NCBI GenBank assembly: GCA_017621205.1
Contig: JAGATQ010000057.1
Location: 1 to 64,000, forward strand
Direction of reading: 5' to 3'
Length of the DNA stretch: 64,000 nt
From: Lachnospira sp.
GTDB taxonomy: Bacteria; Bacillota; Clostridia; Lachnospirales; Lachnospiraceae
Position numbers and translations under genes: made by a program. Below, in pieces: positions 18,666-27,994 of the stretch; position 1 is the first letter of the stretch, and every line of letters starts with the position of its first letter. The notes under the pieces were generated by a model. The model was not told where the DNA came from. It searched no databases and worked only from the letters and a program-made list of their open reading frames with translations.

Positions 18666-19892
18666 ATGAGAATGAGAAAAACAGCATTATTGTTAATTGG
18701 ATTAATGGTGGTGGAATTACTGGCTCCAACAGGAGGTCTGTCTGCATGCTCTTATCATGCTGTAGCTGCTGGTAATGCGTTCAGTAGTGGTGACAGTTCC
18801 CTGGGTGATATCATATCGGGATTGGTTTCCGGTAATGCTTCGTTGGATGATATATTATCAGGACTGACGTCTGGTAATGCAACCGGTTCTGGTGATGCGG
18901 GCACGAATCCTACAATTCCACCAGAGGTGCTTGACCAGATAAAGGATGCATTAAATAGCAATGGTGGTACCTCTGGTAATCAGAACCCCAATACTAATTC
19001 CAGTAGCTCGAATACAATTCCAGGAAGTAAGGTAACTGGCCTTAAGGTGGTAAGAACCGGGGTAGATTCCATCACACTGTCATGGAATAAGGCGTCGGAT
19101 GCCAATTGGTATGTGATAAGCTATTGGCCAACGGGGAGTGCCTCTGCGGAGCAGATTATTACAACGGTTGGTGATGTAAACGAATATACAATTGGTAATC
19201 TGACACAGAATGAATATGCGATTTATGTCATGCCGGCAAATCGGACAGAAACTGGAGAACTGAAATACAGCAGACTGTTGAACTCTGCATCCCTTTATTG
19301 TTGCCCGCTTGCCAAGAAACCGTCTAAGGTAGCAGCGTCCAATATATTAACCGGTTATGCTTCTTTTCGGATTATGGGTCTTGGGGCGACAGATACCTCT
19401 TTTTATGATTCGGAGGCAGAGTTATATGATGCTTCCGGTAATAAGCTTGGTGTTTATTACGGACAGCCGGATAATATTGCGATTTCAGATACCCGGATAA
19501 AGAAGAACCGTTTTTATAAGGTACGGATTCGTGGATATTATCAGCTAAAGGATGGAACAAAGCTAGCAGGAGAGTGGTCAAACTATAAATATTTTTCTGT
19601 TGGATTAAAGAAGGTAAGCGGAGCTGCAGGGAAAAATGCTGTTTCTTTAAGCTGGTCGAAGGTAAAAGGAGCATCAAGTTACGTTATTTATCTGAAAAAA
19701 AGTGGAGCATCAGATTATAAGAAAGTAAAAACGGTGAGTGGTAAAAAAACAAGCTGTAAGGTAAATAAGTATGGGAAGAAGAAGCTTGGTAAAAACACAG
19801 TCTATTATATTAAGGTTTATGCTGTGATGAAGAAAAATAACAAGACTTACCAATGCAAGAGCGAGGTTTATAAGGTTCGTACAAAGAAATAG
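18666..19892 (+). CDS. Secreted fibronectin-III-domain protein
   Basis: A 408-residue secreted protein. It has an N-terminal signal peptide (basic MRMRK, hydrophobic core, possible cleavage after AVAAG), a Ser/Gly/Asn-rich region with the short repeat SGNA and SGL (residues ~38-75), an Asn/Ser linker, and about three FnIII-like domains: VTGLKVVRTGVDSITLSWNK (~125-215), a middle domain and a lysine-rich C-terminal domain VSLSWSKVKGASSYVIYLKK. No LPXTG or other anchor is seen. The ligand is unknown. It sits 12 bases before a YhgE/Pip gene and may be co-transcribed with it. Confidence 0.8.
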   Translation: MRMRKTALLLIGLMVVELLAPTGGLSACSYHAVAAGNAFSSGDSSLGDIISGLVSGNASLDDILSGLTSGNATGSGDAGTNPTIPPEVLDQIKDALNSNGGTSGNQNPNTNSSSSNTIPGSKVTGLKVVRTGVDSITLSWNKASDANWYVISYWPTGSASAEQIITTVGDVNEYTIGNLTQNEYAIYVMPANRTETGELKYSRLLNSASLYCCPLAKKPSKVAASNILTGYASFRIMGLGATDTSFYDSEAELYDASGNKLGVYYGQPDNIAISDTRIKKNRFYKVRIRGYYQLKDGTKLAGEWSNYKYFSVGLKKVSGAAGKNAVSLSWSKVKGASSYVIYLKKSGASDYKKVKTVSGKKTSCKVNKYGKKKLGKNTVYYIKVYAVMKKNNKTYQCKSEVYKVRTKK

Positions 19893-19904
19893 AAGGAAAG
19901 AGAT

Positions 19905-22004
19905 ATGAAGAATATTAAAAGAATCGTACATGGAGACATCAAGGCTCTTCTTAAAAATTTTTTTGCTCTGGTTATTGCAATTGGTTTATGTCTTTTGCCT
20001 GCACTTTATGCGTGGTTTAATATCTATTCCAACTGGGACCCCTATGGCAATACGGATGGAATTATGATTGCGGTAGCTTCTAAGGATATGGGATACATTG
20101 ATTCCAATGGAGAAAGTGCCAATGTGGGAGAGGAGATACTTAATTCCCTTAAGGAGAATTCCAGTATTCACTGGGTAGTGACAGATAGCGACAAGGCTGT
20201 AGAGGGGGTTAGGAGTGGCAAATATTATGCCTGTGTGGTGCTTTCAGAGGACTTTTCCAAATGTATGTATGATGGAGTGCTTCATAACCTAAAGAGGCCG
20301 AAGGTGTTTTACTATGAGAATGAGAAGAAAAATGCAGTTGCAACAAAAATTACCGATACTGCAGTGTCTAATCTGAAAAATAATATTAATGAGATGTATA
20401 TTAGTATTCTGGTTAGTCATTTATTTGAGGAGGAGAGCAGGATTGTAGAGAAGGATTCCGATGATTCACTGCTTGAACGTATGGAGCATTCTTTGACACG
20501 GCTTTCCGAGCGGATTGATGGCTATGAATCATTAATAGATTCCCTGGTGGTGGCGGATGAGCGTCTGGTTGCTTCACTGGATGGGGCAAAGGGTGAGCTT
20601 GATGCAGCGAAGAGTGCAGCCAATAGCCGGAGCCAGAAATTAAAGGATGCTTCCTCTAGTGATTATTCCTCGAATCTTGTAAAGAAGGATACGGAGGTCT
20701 CTAAGTCTATTTCTTCTGCGGCAGAGCAGATGAAAAAAGCGGTAGATGCATCGAGTGATAGCAGGAAAACAACATACTACAAACGGGCACTTGCCTATCT
20801 GAAAGATGCAAGAACCAATATGAACCGGATGCTGGATTCCCTGAATGTGATTTCGTCAGACGGTACTGCTAATAAAACGCAGAATAGCCGTTTGATTGCT
20901 CTATTACAGACACAGGTATCAGCATTAGATTCCTTTATTAAGACATTAGAAAAGAATGTGAATGCGGATAAGACAAGCTATAGTAACCAGAGAGAGGCTA
21001 TGTGGTTAGAGACAATCGAGGATTTGGAAAATGAGTATGATGATGTATTACAGCCTCTTGTCGAACATGTTTCGGATACGGTAAGTACGGTGCAAAAGGA
21101 TGCGGCATCGGCGCTTAGCCATATTTCTGAGGACATCAATGTGTTAAATGAGGTGCTTTCGGGAACGCAATCCGGCGTAACCTCCATTAATAAAAGTCTG
21201 AGTGGCGTTTCTGACACACTTTATGGAATTAAGGACAGTATCGAGACACTGTTAAATACGGTGGGAGGGTTATCGGAAAATGAGTTGCTTAGAAAGTTAA
21301 AGACGTTTTTGCAGGGAGATGCAAAGGGGTATGGAGAATTCTTTGCTGCACCGGTTAAAATTGTGACAGAGGAGATATATCCGGTGGAGAATTATGGTTC
21401 TGGTGTAGCACCATTTTATACGACATTGGCACTATGGGTTGGTGGAATCTTTCTTGTAGCACTGATTAAGGTAAAACCGAGTACCCAAAATCTTATAGAA
21501 CCGAAACCGCATGAGCTGTTTTTAGGAAGGTTTGTATTATTCTTTCTGCTGGGGCAATTGCAGACAGCGATTATCGTGTGGGGGGATTTAAGCTTGCTTG
21601 GAATACAATGTCTTCATCCGGCGAAATTCTACCTTGCCTCGTCTGTTACCAGCCTTACCTTTATGTTGCTCATTTACTCTCTTACAGTTGCTTTTGGTGA
21701 TATTGGTAAGGCGATTGTAGTAGTGATTGTGGTAATGCAGATTGCTGGCTCTAGTGGAACCTATCCCATCGAAATATTGCCGGAATTTTATCAAAAAATA
21801 TATATTTTCTTCCCATTCCCCTATGCAATTAATGCGATGCGGGAGGCAATCTGTGGTATGTATGAGAAGGATTTTATCGTTTATCTGGTGCAGCTTTTAT
21901 TGTTTGCATTTGCGGCATTGATGTTAGGCTTAGTGCTTCGCCTTCCGTTTATTAAGGTGAATCATTTTGTAGAACGGCGGATGGAAGATACTGGTATGAT
22001 GTAG
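19905..22004 (+). CDS. YhgE/Pip-family membrane protein (first copy)
   Basis: A 699-residue protein of the YhgE/Pip family. One membrane helix at residues ~15-37 is followed by LYAWFNIYSNWDPYGN, a motif shared with the second copy at 22.5 kb. A large extracellular region contains helical coiled-coil stretches (residues ~190-480), and the C-terminal ~200 residues hold five ABC-2-like membrane helices with PFYTTLALWVGG. Pip was found as a phage-infection protein in lactococci and YhgE-like YueB is a phage SPP1 receptor and secretion component; the role here is unknown. It is in an operon with the two following genes. Confidence 0.82.
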   Translation: MKNIKRIVHGDIKALLKNFFALVIAIGLCLLPALYAWFNIYSNWDPYGNTDGIMIAVASKDMGYIDSNGESANVGEEILNSLKENSSIHWVVTDSDKAVEGVRSGKYYACVVLSEDFSKCMYDGVLHNLKRPKVFYYENEKKNAVATKITDTAVSNLKNNINEMYISILVSHLFEEESRIVEKDSDDSLLERMEHSLTRLSERIDGYESLIDSLVVADERLVASLDGAKGELDAAKSAANSRSQKLKDASSSDYSSNLVKKDTEVSKSISSAAEQMKKAVDASSDSRKTTYYKRALAYLKDARTNMNRMLDSLNVISSDGTANKTQNSRLIALLQTQVSALDSFIKTLEKNVNADKTSYSNQREAMWLETIEDLENEYDDVLQPLVEHVSDTVSTVQKDAASALSHISEDINVLNEVLSGTQSGVTSINKSLSGVSDTLYGIKDSIETLLNTVGGLSENELLRKLKTFLQGDAKGYGEFFAAPVKIVTEEIYPVENYGSGVAPFYTTLALWVGGIFLVALIKVKPSTQNLIEPKPHELFLGRFVLFFLLGQLQTAIIVWGDLSLLGIQCLHPAKFYLASSVTSLTFMLLIYSLTVAFGDIGKAIVVVIVVMQIAGSSGTYPIEILPEFYQKIYIFFPFPYAINAMREAICGMYEKDFIVYLVQLLLFAFAALMLGLVLRLPFIKVNHFVERRMEDTGMM

Positions 22005-22013
22005 GAGGTCAAT

Positions 22014-22562
22014 ATGTCAGTGGAAGATAAATATGAACAGATGTATCATCGTATCATGGAATATGAGGATGAGATTCACAAGGCAAACCAGAGGAGAATT
22101 AAGGCAGGGATAAAATGCCTGATATTTGTCCCGCTTATCTTTCTGTTTTTGCTGTTTGTAACGGATAGCGATAAGGTGATTTTTCTCGTGCTTTGGATAG
22201 TGTCTTTATTTATTATAGCAATTTATCTTATCTATGTGGAATATAGTGATTTTTTGCTACAGGAGGAGATTGGAAAGTTAGCCAATCAGGAGCGTGAGAT
22301 AGAGGGGTTGATAGGAAGTGAGACAGAGAGTCTTCAGAACAATATCGTGGACACCTTAAAGCAGCTCGAAGAAAAAAAGGACATGAAAATTGAACAGGCG
22401 AAGGAGCGGGTGTCGAAGCGGCTTGCGGTTGAGAAGCAGGGAATCGCAGGATTGCTGGGCAATGAGATTGCTTCGGATGAAGAAAAGGATAAAGAGCAGA
22501 ATAAAGATAAGGAACAGAATAAAGAAAGGGAACAGGAGGAGCAAGATGAAAAACATTCTTAA
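22014..22562 (+). CDS. Small membrane protein with coiled-coil and charged tail
   Basis: A 182-residue protein not assigned to a family. An N-terminal basic helix precedes two membrane segments (residues ~37-52 and ~55-80), followed by a Glu/Lys-rich coiled coil (residues ~80-150) and a tail of EQNKDKEQNKEREQEEQ type. The topology suggests a membrane hairpin with both ends cytoplasmic. The ATG has TAGGAGGTCAAT upstream. It lies between two YhgE/Pip genes and overlaps the second by 17 bases, so it probably works with them; what it does is not known. Confidence 0.65.
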   Translation: MSVEDKYEQMYHRIMEYEDEIHKANQRRIKAGIKCLIFVPLIFLFLLFVTDSDKVIFLVLWIVSLFIIAIYLIYVEYSDFLLQEEIGKLANQEREIEGLIGSETESLQNNIVDTLKQLEEKKDMKIEQAKERVSKRLAVEKQGIAGLLGNEIASDEEKDKEQNKDKEQNKEREQEEQDEKHS

Positions 22563-24192
22563 AATTATTATGAATGATAATATTCAGATTTTTAGCAATG
22601 TGGTTGCGGTGGTTGTCGTGATTGGTCTTTGCATTCTTCCTTCTCTTTATGCATGGTTTAATATTAATTCTAACTGGGATCCTTATGCAGAGGATGCAAC
22701 TTCTAACCTGAAGATTGCAGTATATTCTAATGATAAGGGAGTAGAAATTAAGGATTCCACACTTGTAATTGGAGACTCTGTGATAGATGCTTTGAAAAAT
22801 AATCATGTGATTGGCTGGTGTTTTCCAGAGGATGAGCGTACTGCAGTTAATGGAGTATACAGTGGGGAATATTATGCTGCATTAGTGATTCCAGAGGACT
22901 TTACACAAAGCATAGCAGCTATTTTAGACGGTGAGACAAGTGGTGGCAAGATTATTTATTACTCCAATGAAAAAAAGAATGCTATCGCGACGAAGATTAC
23001 TTCTAAGGCAAAAAATGCCGTAGAGTCACAGGTGAACAGTGAAGTGTTTGGAACGATTACTGAGGTAGTCTGTGAAGTTGGGGAAAAGCTTGAGAAAATG
23101 GATGAAAATGGTGGTTATGAGAGCAAGACTCCAGACATTATCCGTGTGTTAAAGCAAGATATACAAAATAATATTAATATGCTAGCATCACTGAAACAGG
23201 CTTCCGATGCTGCGGAAAGTACACTTTCTACATTGAGCACCCTTGCTCCTAAGATGGTGAAGGATATCAATGAGGATTTATCCCTGTTATCTGCAAGTTC
23301 CGTCCCCTTGAGCAGTGTGCAGGCAGTCGGGGTGCGTTTGGAGGACTATGTGGATTTGCTGAATCGGGGAGGAGCTAATCTCACTGAGACAGAGGATATG
23401 CTCAAGGATTTGAAAAAGCTGGTTTCGAAGGCGGAAGCTGATTTGCTTGGATTGGCAGATAGCGAGGAGGCGGATAGCTTTATTCGTATTTTAGAGCATG
23501 AACCAGAGAAGGTAGGAGCGTATTTTTCGTCCTTTGTGCATTTGAAAACCATTCCGGTTTATAAGACAGAAAATTATGGTTCGGCGATGGCACCATTTTA
23601 CACCGTGCTTGCATTATGGGTAGGCTCGCTGATTCTGGTTGCCATTATCCATACAAGGGTAAAGCCCACTGCCAATATGTATGAATTAAAACCATATCAG
23701 GAGTATTTTGGACGGCTTTTCTTTTTCCTCGTGTTAGGGCAGATTCAAACACTGATTTGCGTTCTGGGAGATTTGTTCTTTTTGAATATTCAGTGTAAGC
23801 ATCCGTTCTTGTTTTGGTTTGGTTCGGCAATGACAAGTTTAACCTTTACAATACTTATTTTTTCACTAACGTTTGCTTTTGGTAATATTGGCGAGGCAAT
23901 TGCGGTTGTCATTATGGTAATTCAGGTGGCTGGTGCAGGCGGTACCTTCCCGAAAGAAGTACTGCCGATGGTTTATCAGAAAATATATGATTTCCTGCCA
24001 TTTCCGTATTGTATGAATGCACTGCGGGAGTGTGTCAGTGGTTTTTATAAAAATGATTACTGGACCTATATCGGTTACCTTGTCATATTTATTGTGGTAT
24101 CAATCTTTATTGGTCTGGTAGTGCGTATTCCGTTTATTGGACTGAACGAAAGAATTGAAAAGAGCAAAGAGAATACAGATTTGATGGTGTAA
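22546..24192 (+). CDS. YhgE/Pip-family membrane protein (second copy)
   Basis: A 548-residue paralogue of the gene at 19.9 kb. The N-terminus shares LYAWFNINSNWDPYAED and the C-terminus shares PFYTVLALWVG and the five-helix ABC-2-like domain, but the extracellular region is about 150 residues shorter. The ATG at 22546 has AGGAGGAGCAAG upstream and overlaps the preceding gene by 17 bases; longer in-frame extensions to 22390 are out-of-frame reading of that gene and are not used. A hairpin (24202-24233) closes the operon. Confidence 0.82.
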   Translation: MKNILKIIMNDNIQIFSNVVAVVVVIGLCILPSLYAWFNINSNWDPYAEDATSNLKIAVYSNDKGVEIKDSTLVIGDSVIDALKNNHVIGWCFPEDERTAVNGVYSGEYYAALVIPEDFTQSIAAILDGETSGGKIIYYSNEKKNAIATKITSKAKNAVESQVNSEVFGTITEVVCEVGEKLEKMDENGGYESKTPDIIRVLKQDIQNNINMLASLKQASDAAESTLSTLSTLAPKMVKDINEDLSLLSASSVPLSSVQAVGVRLEDYVDLLNRGGANLTETEDMLKDLKKLVSKAEADLLGLADSEEADSFIRILEHEPEKVGAYFSSFVHLKTIPVYKTENYGSAMAPFYTVLALWVGSLILVAIIHTRVKPTANMYELKPYQEYFGRLFFFLVLGQIQTLICVLGDLFFLNIQCKHPFLFWFGSAMTSLTFTILIFSLTFAFGNIGEAIAVVIMVIQVAGAGGTFPKEVLPMVYQKIYDFLPFPYCMNALRECVSGFYKNDYWTYIGYLVIFIVVSIFIGLVVRIPFIGLNERIEKSKENTDLMV

Positions 24193-24201
24193 GAGAGCAA
24201 G

Positions 24202-24233
24202 GGCGGTTGCGGCTTTCGCAATCGCCATTTTTT
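24202..24233 (+). terminator. Terminator after the YhgE/Pip operon
   Basis: GGCGGTTGCG pairs with CGCAATCGCC around GCTTT and is followed by ATTTTTT. Confidence 0.8.
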
Positions 24234-24263
24234 GAAAATAGAGGAGAATAGATTAAAAAGCAT

Positions 24264-24304
24264 AAAAAAAAGGAAGCCTCCATAAATATAAGGCTTCCTT
24301 TTTT
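24264..24304. terminator. Bidirectional terminator between YhgE operon and tRNA-Leu
   Basis: AAAAAAGGAAGCCT and AGGCTTCCTTTTTT form a long stem with T-runs on both strands, so it can stop the minus-strand tRNA transcript and any read-through on the plus strand. Confidence 0.85.
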
Positions 24305-24306
24305 AC

Positions 24307-24390
24307 TGCGGATGGTGGGACTTGAACCCACACGATGTCACCACCGCAAGATTTTGAGTCTTGTGCGTCTGCCAATTCCGCCACATCCGC
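24307..24390 (-). tRNA. tRNA-Leu (anticodon CAA)
   Basis: Read on the minus strand, 84 bases fold as a class II tRNA: acceptor GCGGATG with CATCCGC plus discriminator A, D-arm with TTGGCAGA, anticodon stem CAAGA/TCTTG with loop CTCAAAA giving anticodon CAA, a long variable arm (CGGTGGTGACATCG), and a T-arm with GGTTCAAGTCC. The CCA end is not encoded. The bidirectional hairpin at 24264-24304 lies immediately 3'. Confidence 0.96.
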
Positions 24391-24496
24391 TTGCGTTTTG
24401 CTCAACGATACATAGTATATCGGATTTTGTAATTAAAGTCAACAATTAAATTAAATTTTAAGTGTATTTTCTATTTTTGTTTCTTTTGTTTTGTGG

Positions 24497-24502
24497 TATA
24501 CT
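24497..24502 (+). promoter_or_regulatory. Extended -10 promoter element before the zinc-finger gene/polA
   Basis: TATACT is preceded by TGG (TGnTATACT) in a T-rich stretch about 57 bases before the gene start; no clear -35 is seen. Confidence 0.45.
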
Positions 24503-24558
24503 AGTGCATGAATTAGAACGCTTAGATATATTTATTAGCGCTAGCAAGGAGGAAGCAG

Positions 24559-25023
24559 ATGGATTGTAAAGAGACGTGTTCTTTAATTCATTTGTATATG
24601 GATAACCAGTTGGAAGCAGAACAGTTAGAACCGTTCATTAAGCATATTCATGGCTGTAAGAGATGTGCGGAAGAGTTGGAGATGCATTACATTATTTTGG
24701 AGGGTACACGACGGCTGGAGGGTGGAGAGCAGATTGGCGTAGATTACCAAAAGGAGCTGTTTGGCAGGCTAAGACGGCAGCTGAACCGAATACATCTACA
24801 CAGAAGGATAAGGATACAAGCGGTTGTATTCTCCTTAGCTGTTTCTTTTTTTGGAATTATCCTTGGCTATTTTGAGCAGGAGGATCATACAAGAAAGGTA
24901 ATGGAGGCACAGGTTATTGAGCGGGGCGACCAGTATTTTTATCATCAGACAAAGGAATATTTATTTCAAGCAGGAGCATACACTCCACCATCCCTAAAGG
25001 AGATTATTTATTATGGCGAATGA
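24559..25023 (+). CDS. Anti-sigma-factor-like zinc-finger (zf-HC2) membrane protein
   Basis: A 154-residue protein. The N-terminus holds a zf-HC2 pattern: Cys3/Cys7 region, then HIHGCKRCAEEL with the His-x3-Cys-x2-Cys core near residues 30-37. A basic stretch and one membrane helix (about residues 84-104) follow, then an extracytoplasmic tail. This is the layout of an anti-sigma factor or mycothiol-type redox sensor, but no sigma-factor gene is adjacent, so its partner is unknown. Its last 11 bases overlap the polA start, suggesting co-translation. Confidence 0.65.
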   Translation: MDCKETCSLIHLYMDNQLEAEQLEPFIKHIHGCKRCAEELEMHYIILEGTRRLEGGEQIGVDYQKELFGRLRRQLNRIHLHRRIRIQAVVFSLAVSFFGIILGYFEQEDHTRKVMEAQVIERGDQYFYHQTKEYLFQAGAYTPPSLKEIIYYGE

Positions 25024-27970
25024 TTTTTTGTTGATTATTGATGGTTCCGGTCTTTTGTCTACACAGTATTATGGTAACCTGCCTAAGGAGGTATTATATG
25101 CTAAGACAGAGGAGGAAAAGGAGCAATTTTACTATAAGCTGATGAAAACCAGCAGCGGGGTTTTTACAAATGGTGTGTTTGGTTTTGTGAAAACCTTGAT
25201 TTCTATTTTACAATATCAGCAGCCGAAGTATCTGGCAGTATGCTGGGATGTAACGAGGGATACCTTTCGAAAGACGCTTTATGATGATTACAAGGCGAAT
25301 CGGAAGATGACACCAATGCCTCTTTCCGAGCAATTTGCATTATGCCAGCGGTTTCTTAATGAAATCGGTGTGGCACAGTTTTATTCTGAAGAGTATGAAG
25401 CGGATGATTATGCCGGAAGCCTTTCTGCACGCTTTAAGGGAGAGGTTCCGGTTTCTGTTATGACGAAGGATAGGGATTATCTGCAACTGGTGGATGAGCA
25501 GGTGTCTATGTGGCTGATGACCTCAAGTGCGGCGAAGGCACAGGAGCTTTATAGAAAGCATGGGGTGAAGCAGGAAGATTATATTGTACCGGATAATATG
25601 TTTTATCTGACGCCGGAGCTTGTGAAGGAGGAGTATGGCTTTGCCCCTGACAAGACGGTGATGGTGAAGGCGTTTGCCGGGGACAGTGCCGACAATATTC
25701 CGGGAGTAAAGGGAATTGGTGAGAAAACTGCAATTGCTCTTGCCAATGCCTTTGACAGCTGTGAACAGATTTATGATACAATACGGGATTTGTCAGATAA
25801 GGAGCTTAATGAACTGAAAAAGGTCTGGAAAGAAGAATATGGCATTAGCCGTTCCCCTTTTAAGTATTTGCTTGCGAAAAGTGAGGAGGAGCTTGTCGGA
25901 GAACGAGGGGCTATGATTAGTAAGGAGCTGGCGACAATTAAGCGGGATATTCCGTTGCCGGATATTTCCTTGGATAATTTAAAGACAAAGCTTAAGGCAG
26001 ATGCATTTACAAGAATGCTTCACGAGCTGGAGTTTCAATCTCTTTCTATCGGACGGATTTCGGAGGAGTTTTTCAGTGGCACGAATGCAGTGAAGCAAAG
26101 AGAGCTTGCTGTCGTGATGCCTGCGTATTCTGAGAAGGATAGCTGGGTTTTAAAGGCCTGTGAGAGTGAGCGGCTTGCACTTTCTATTTTAGTTACGGAT
26201 GGGGGCGAGCCGGAGCCGAAAAAGGGACAGATAGACTTATTTGAGTATATGAAAGGGCAGGAGGAGACCGAAATCTGCGATACGGTAAGTGAAGCAGGAA
26301 TCTGTGCACTGGCACTTTCCTTTCATGAGGGGCAGGCTGTTTTATTTACGGAGCAGAATGGATATGATAGAGAAGCCTTAAAGGAGATACTTTGTTCCTG
26401 TTATAACAGCGGGACGATGGTAATTGCTTTTGATGCTAAGGAGCATTTCCCATTTCTTAATGAGGAGTGTTTTGAGCAGTTTATTTTGAAGGATAGCCGG
26501 GAAAGTGTGGATATATTTGATTTGTCGGTAGCGGCATATCTGTTAAATCCTCTGAAATCAAGGTATTCTACCCCGGAGATTTGTCAGGATTATGGGGAGG
26601 CAGTGGAAGACCGTGAGGAGCTTATCGGTAAGAGTAAATTATCGGAGTTATCAGAGGATAAATTTACACAATTATTGAAGATATGTGCCCAAGAGGCAGA
26701 GATGGCATTGAAGGTTCAGGAGACCTTGCAGAGAGAATTAATGGATAAGGGGATGCATGCTCTTTATTGTGAGATTGAGATGCCGACACGTTATACACTT
26801 TATGAGATGGAGAAAAATGGAGTAATAGCAGACCGGAATGCTCTTTTAGAATATGGAGACAAGCTGATGATAACGATTCAGAGGCTGGAGCAGTCCATCT
26901 ATAAACAGGCAGGACATGAGTTTAATATACAGTCTCCGAAGCAGCTTGGGGTGGTATTGTTTGAGGAGATGAATCTTCCTGCCAAAAAGAAGACCAAAAC
27001 GGGCTATTCCACGAATGCTGAGGTGCTTAACAGTCTAAAAGCTAAGGCACCGATTGTGGCAGATATATTGGAATACCGTCAGCTTACAAAGCTTCACTCT
27101 ACCTATGCACAAGGTCTGTCAGCATATATTCAGAAGGATGGCAGGATTCATGGTAAGTTTCATCAGACGGTTACAGCGACTGGGCGTATTAGTTCTACGG
27201 AACCGAACCTGCAGAATATTCCGATGCGTACAGATTTGGGAAGGGCGATTCGTAAGGTCTTTTTACCAGCAAAGGGCTGTCAATTTGTGGATGCAGATTA
27301 TTCACAGATAGAACTTCGTATTCTGGCACACATGTCCGGGGATGAACAGTTACTTCATGCCTTTGAGAGTGGGCAGGATATTCATGCACTTACTGCATCA
27401 CAGGTATTTCATGTCCCATTTGATGAGGTAACCCCTCTGATGCGGAGAAATGCGAAGGCAGTTAATTTTGGTATTGTATATGGTATTAGTGCCCATGGCT
27501 TGAGTGAGGATTTGGGAATCAGTAGAAAAGAAGCAGCAGAGTATATGGATTCTTATTTTGCCAGCTATCCAAAGATTAAGGATTTTCTGGATGGATTGGT
27601 GGAGGAAGGTAAGAAAACCGGAATGGTTCGTACCCTTTATGGGAGAATCCGGCCAATACCAGAGATTCATTCCACGAATTTTAACCAGCGCAGCTTTGGC
27701 GAGCGGGTAGCAATGAATTCACCGATTCAGGGAACGGCGGCTGATATTATGAAGCTTGCAATGCTTCGTACCTATCGCAGCTTAAAGAAGAAGGGACTTG
27801 CATCAAAGCTGGTGCTACAGATACACGATGAGCTGGTAGTCGAGGCGGTAGAAGAGGAACTTAATCAGGTGAAGGACATTGTTATGCATTCCATGCAGGA
27901 CGCAGCAAAGCTTGCGGTTCCTTTGGAAGTTGATTTGCATGTGGGTACTACATGGTATGATGCGAAATAG
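25013..27970 (+). CDS. polA: DNA polymerase I
   Basis: A 985-residue polymerase for gap filling and Okazaki-fragment maturation. Residues ~1-300 are the 5' nuclease (AVCWDVTRDTFRKTLYDDYKA, YEADDYAG, and helix-hairpin-helix GVKGIGEKTA). Residues ~330-560 occupy the 3'-5' exonuclease position but lack the DxE motif and other acidic residues, so proofreading is probably lost. The polymerase domain has motif A DADYSQIELRILAHMSGD near residue 760, motif B RRNAKAVNFGIVYG and motif C QIHDELVVE. The domain order is that of bacterial Pol I, slightly longer than the usual ~880-930 residues. coaE follows, and the start overlaps the upstream gene. Confidence 0.95.
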   Translation: MANDFLLIIDGSGLLSTQYYGNLPKEVLYAKTEEEKEQFYYKLMKTSSGVFTNGVFGFVKTLISILQYQQPKYLAVCWDVTRDTFRKTLYDDYKANRKMTPMPLSEQFALCQRFLNEIGVAQFYSEEYEADDYAGSLSARFKGEVPVSVMTKDRDYLQLVDEQVSMWLMTSSAAKAQELYRKHGVKQEDYIVPDNMFYLTPELVKEEYGFAPDKTVMVKAFAGDSADNIPGVKGIGEKTAIALANAFDSCEQIYDTIRDLSDKELNELKKVWKEEYGISRSPFKYLLAKSEEELVGERGAMISKELATIKRDIPLPDISLDNLKTKLKADAFTRMLHELEFQSLSIGRISEEFFSGTNAVKQRELAVVMPAYSEKDSWVLKACESERLALSILVTDGGEPEPKKGQIDLFEYMKGQEETEICDTVSEAGICALALSFHEGQAVLFTEQNGYDREALKEILCSCYNSGTMVIAFDAKEHFPFLNEECFEQFILKDSRESVDIFDLSVAAYLLNPLKSRYSTPEICQDYGEAVEDREELIGKSKLSELSEDKFTQLLKICAQEAEMALKVQETLQRELMDKGMHALYCEIEMPTRYTLYEMEKNGVIADRNALLEYGDKLMITIQRLEQSIYKQAGHEFNIQSPKQLGVVLFEEMNLPAKKKTKTGYSTNAEVLNSLKAKAPIVADILEYRQLTKLHSTYAQGLSAYIQKDGRIHGKFHQTVTATGRISSTEPNLQNIPMRTDLGRAIRKVFLPAKGCQFVDADYSQIELRILAHMSGDEQLLHAFESGQDIHALTASQVFHVPFDEVTPLMRRNAKAVNFGIVYGISAHGLSEDLGISRKEAAEYMDSYFASYPKIKDFLDGLVEEGKKTGMVRTLYGRIRPIPEIHSTNFNQRSFGERVAMNSPIQGTAADIMKLAMLRTYRSLKKKGLASKLVLQIHDELVVEAVEEELNQVKDIVMHSMQDAAKLAVPLEVDLHVGTTWYDAK

Positions 27971-27994
27971 ATGGAATGGTGTAAGGAGCAAGGC

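Noticed and set aside
22390..22545. A 52-residue N-terminal extension of the second YhgE/Pip protein.
   Set aside because: This stretch is the coding sequence of the previous gene in another frame; it is Arg-rich and the good ribosome site supports ATG at 22546.
19905..24192. A type VII secretion locus, because YhgE-like proteins can be part of one.
   Set aside because: No EssC/FtsK-SpoIIIE ATPase, EsxA/WXG100 or other subunit gene is nearby.
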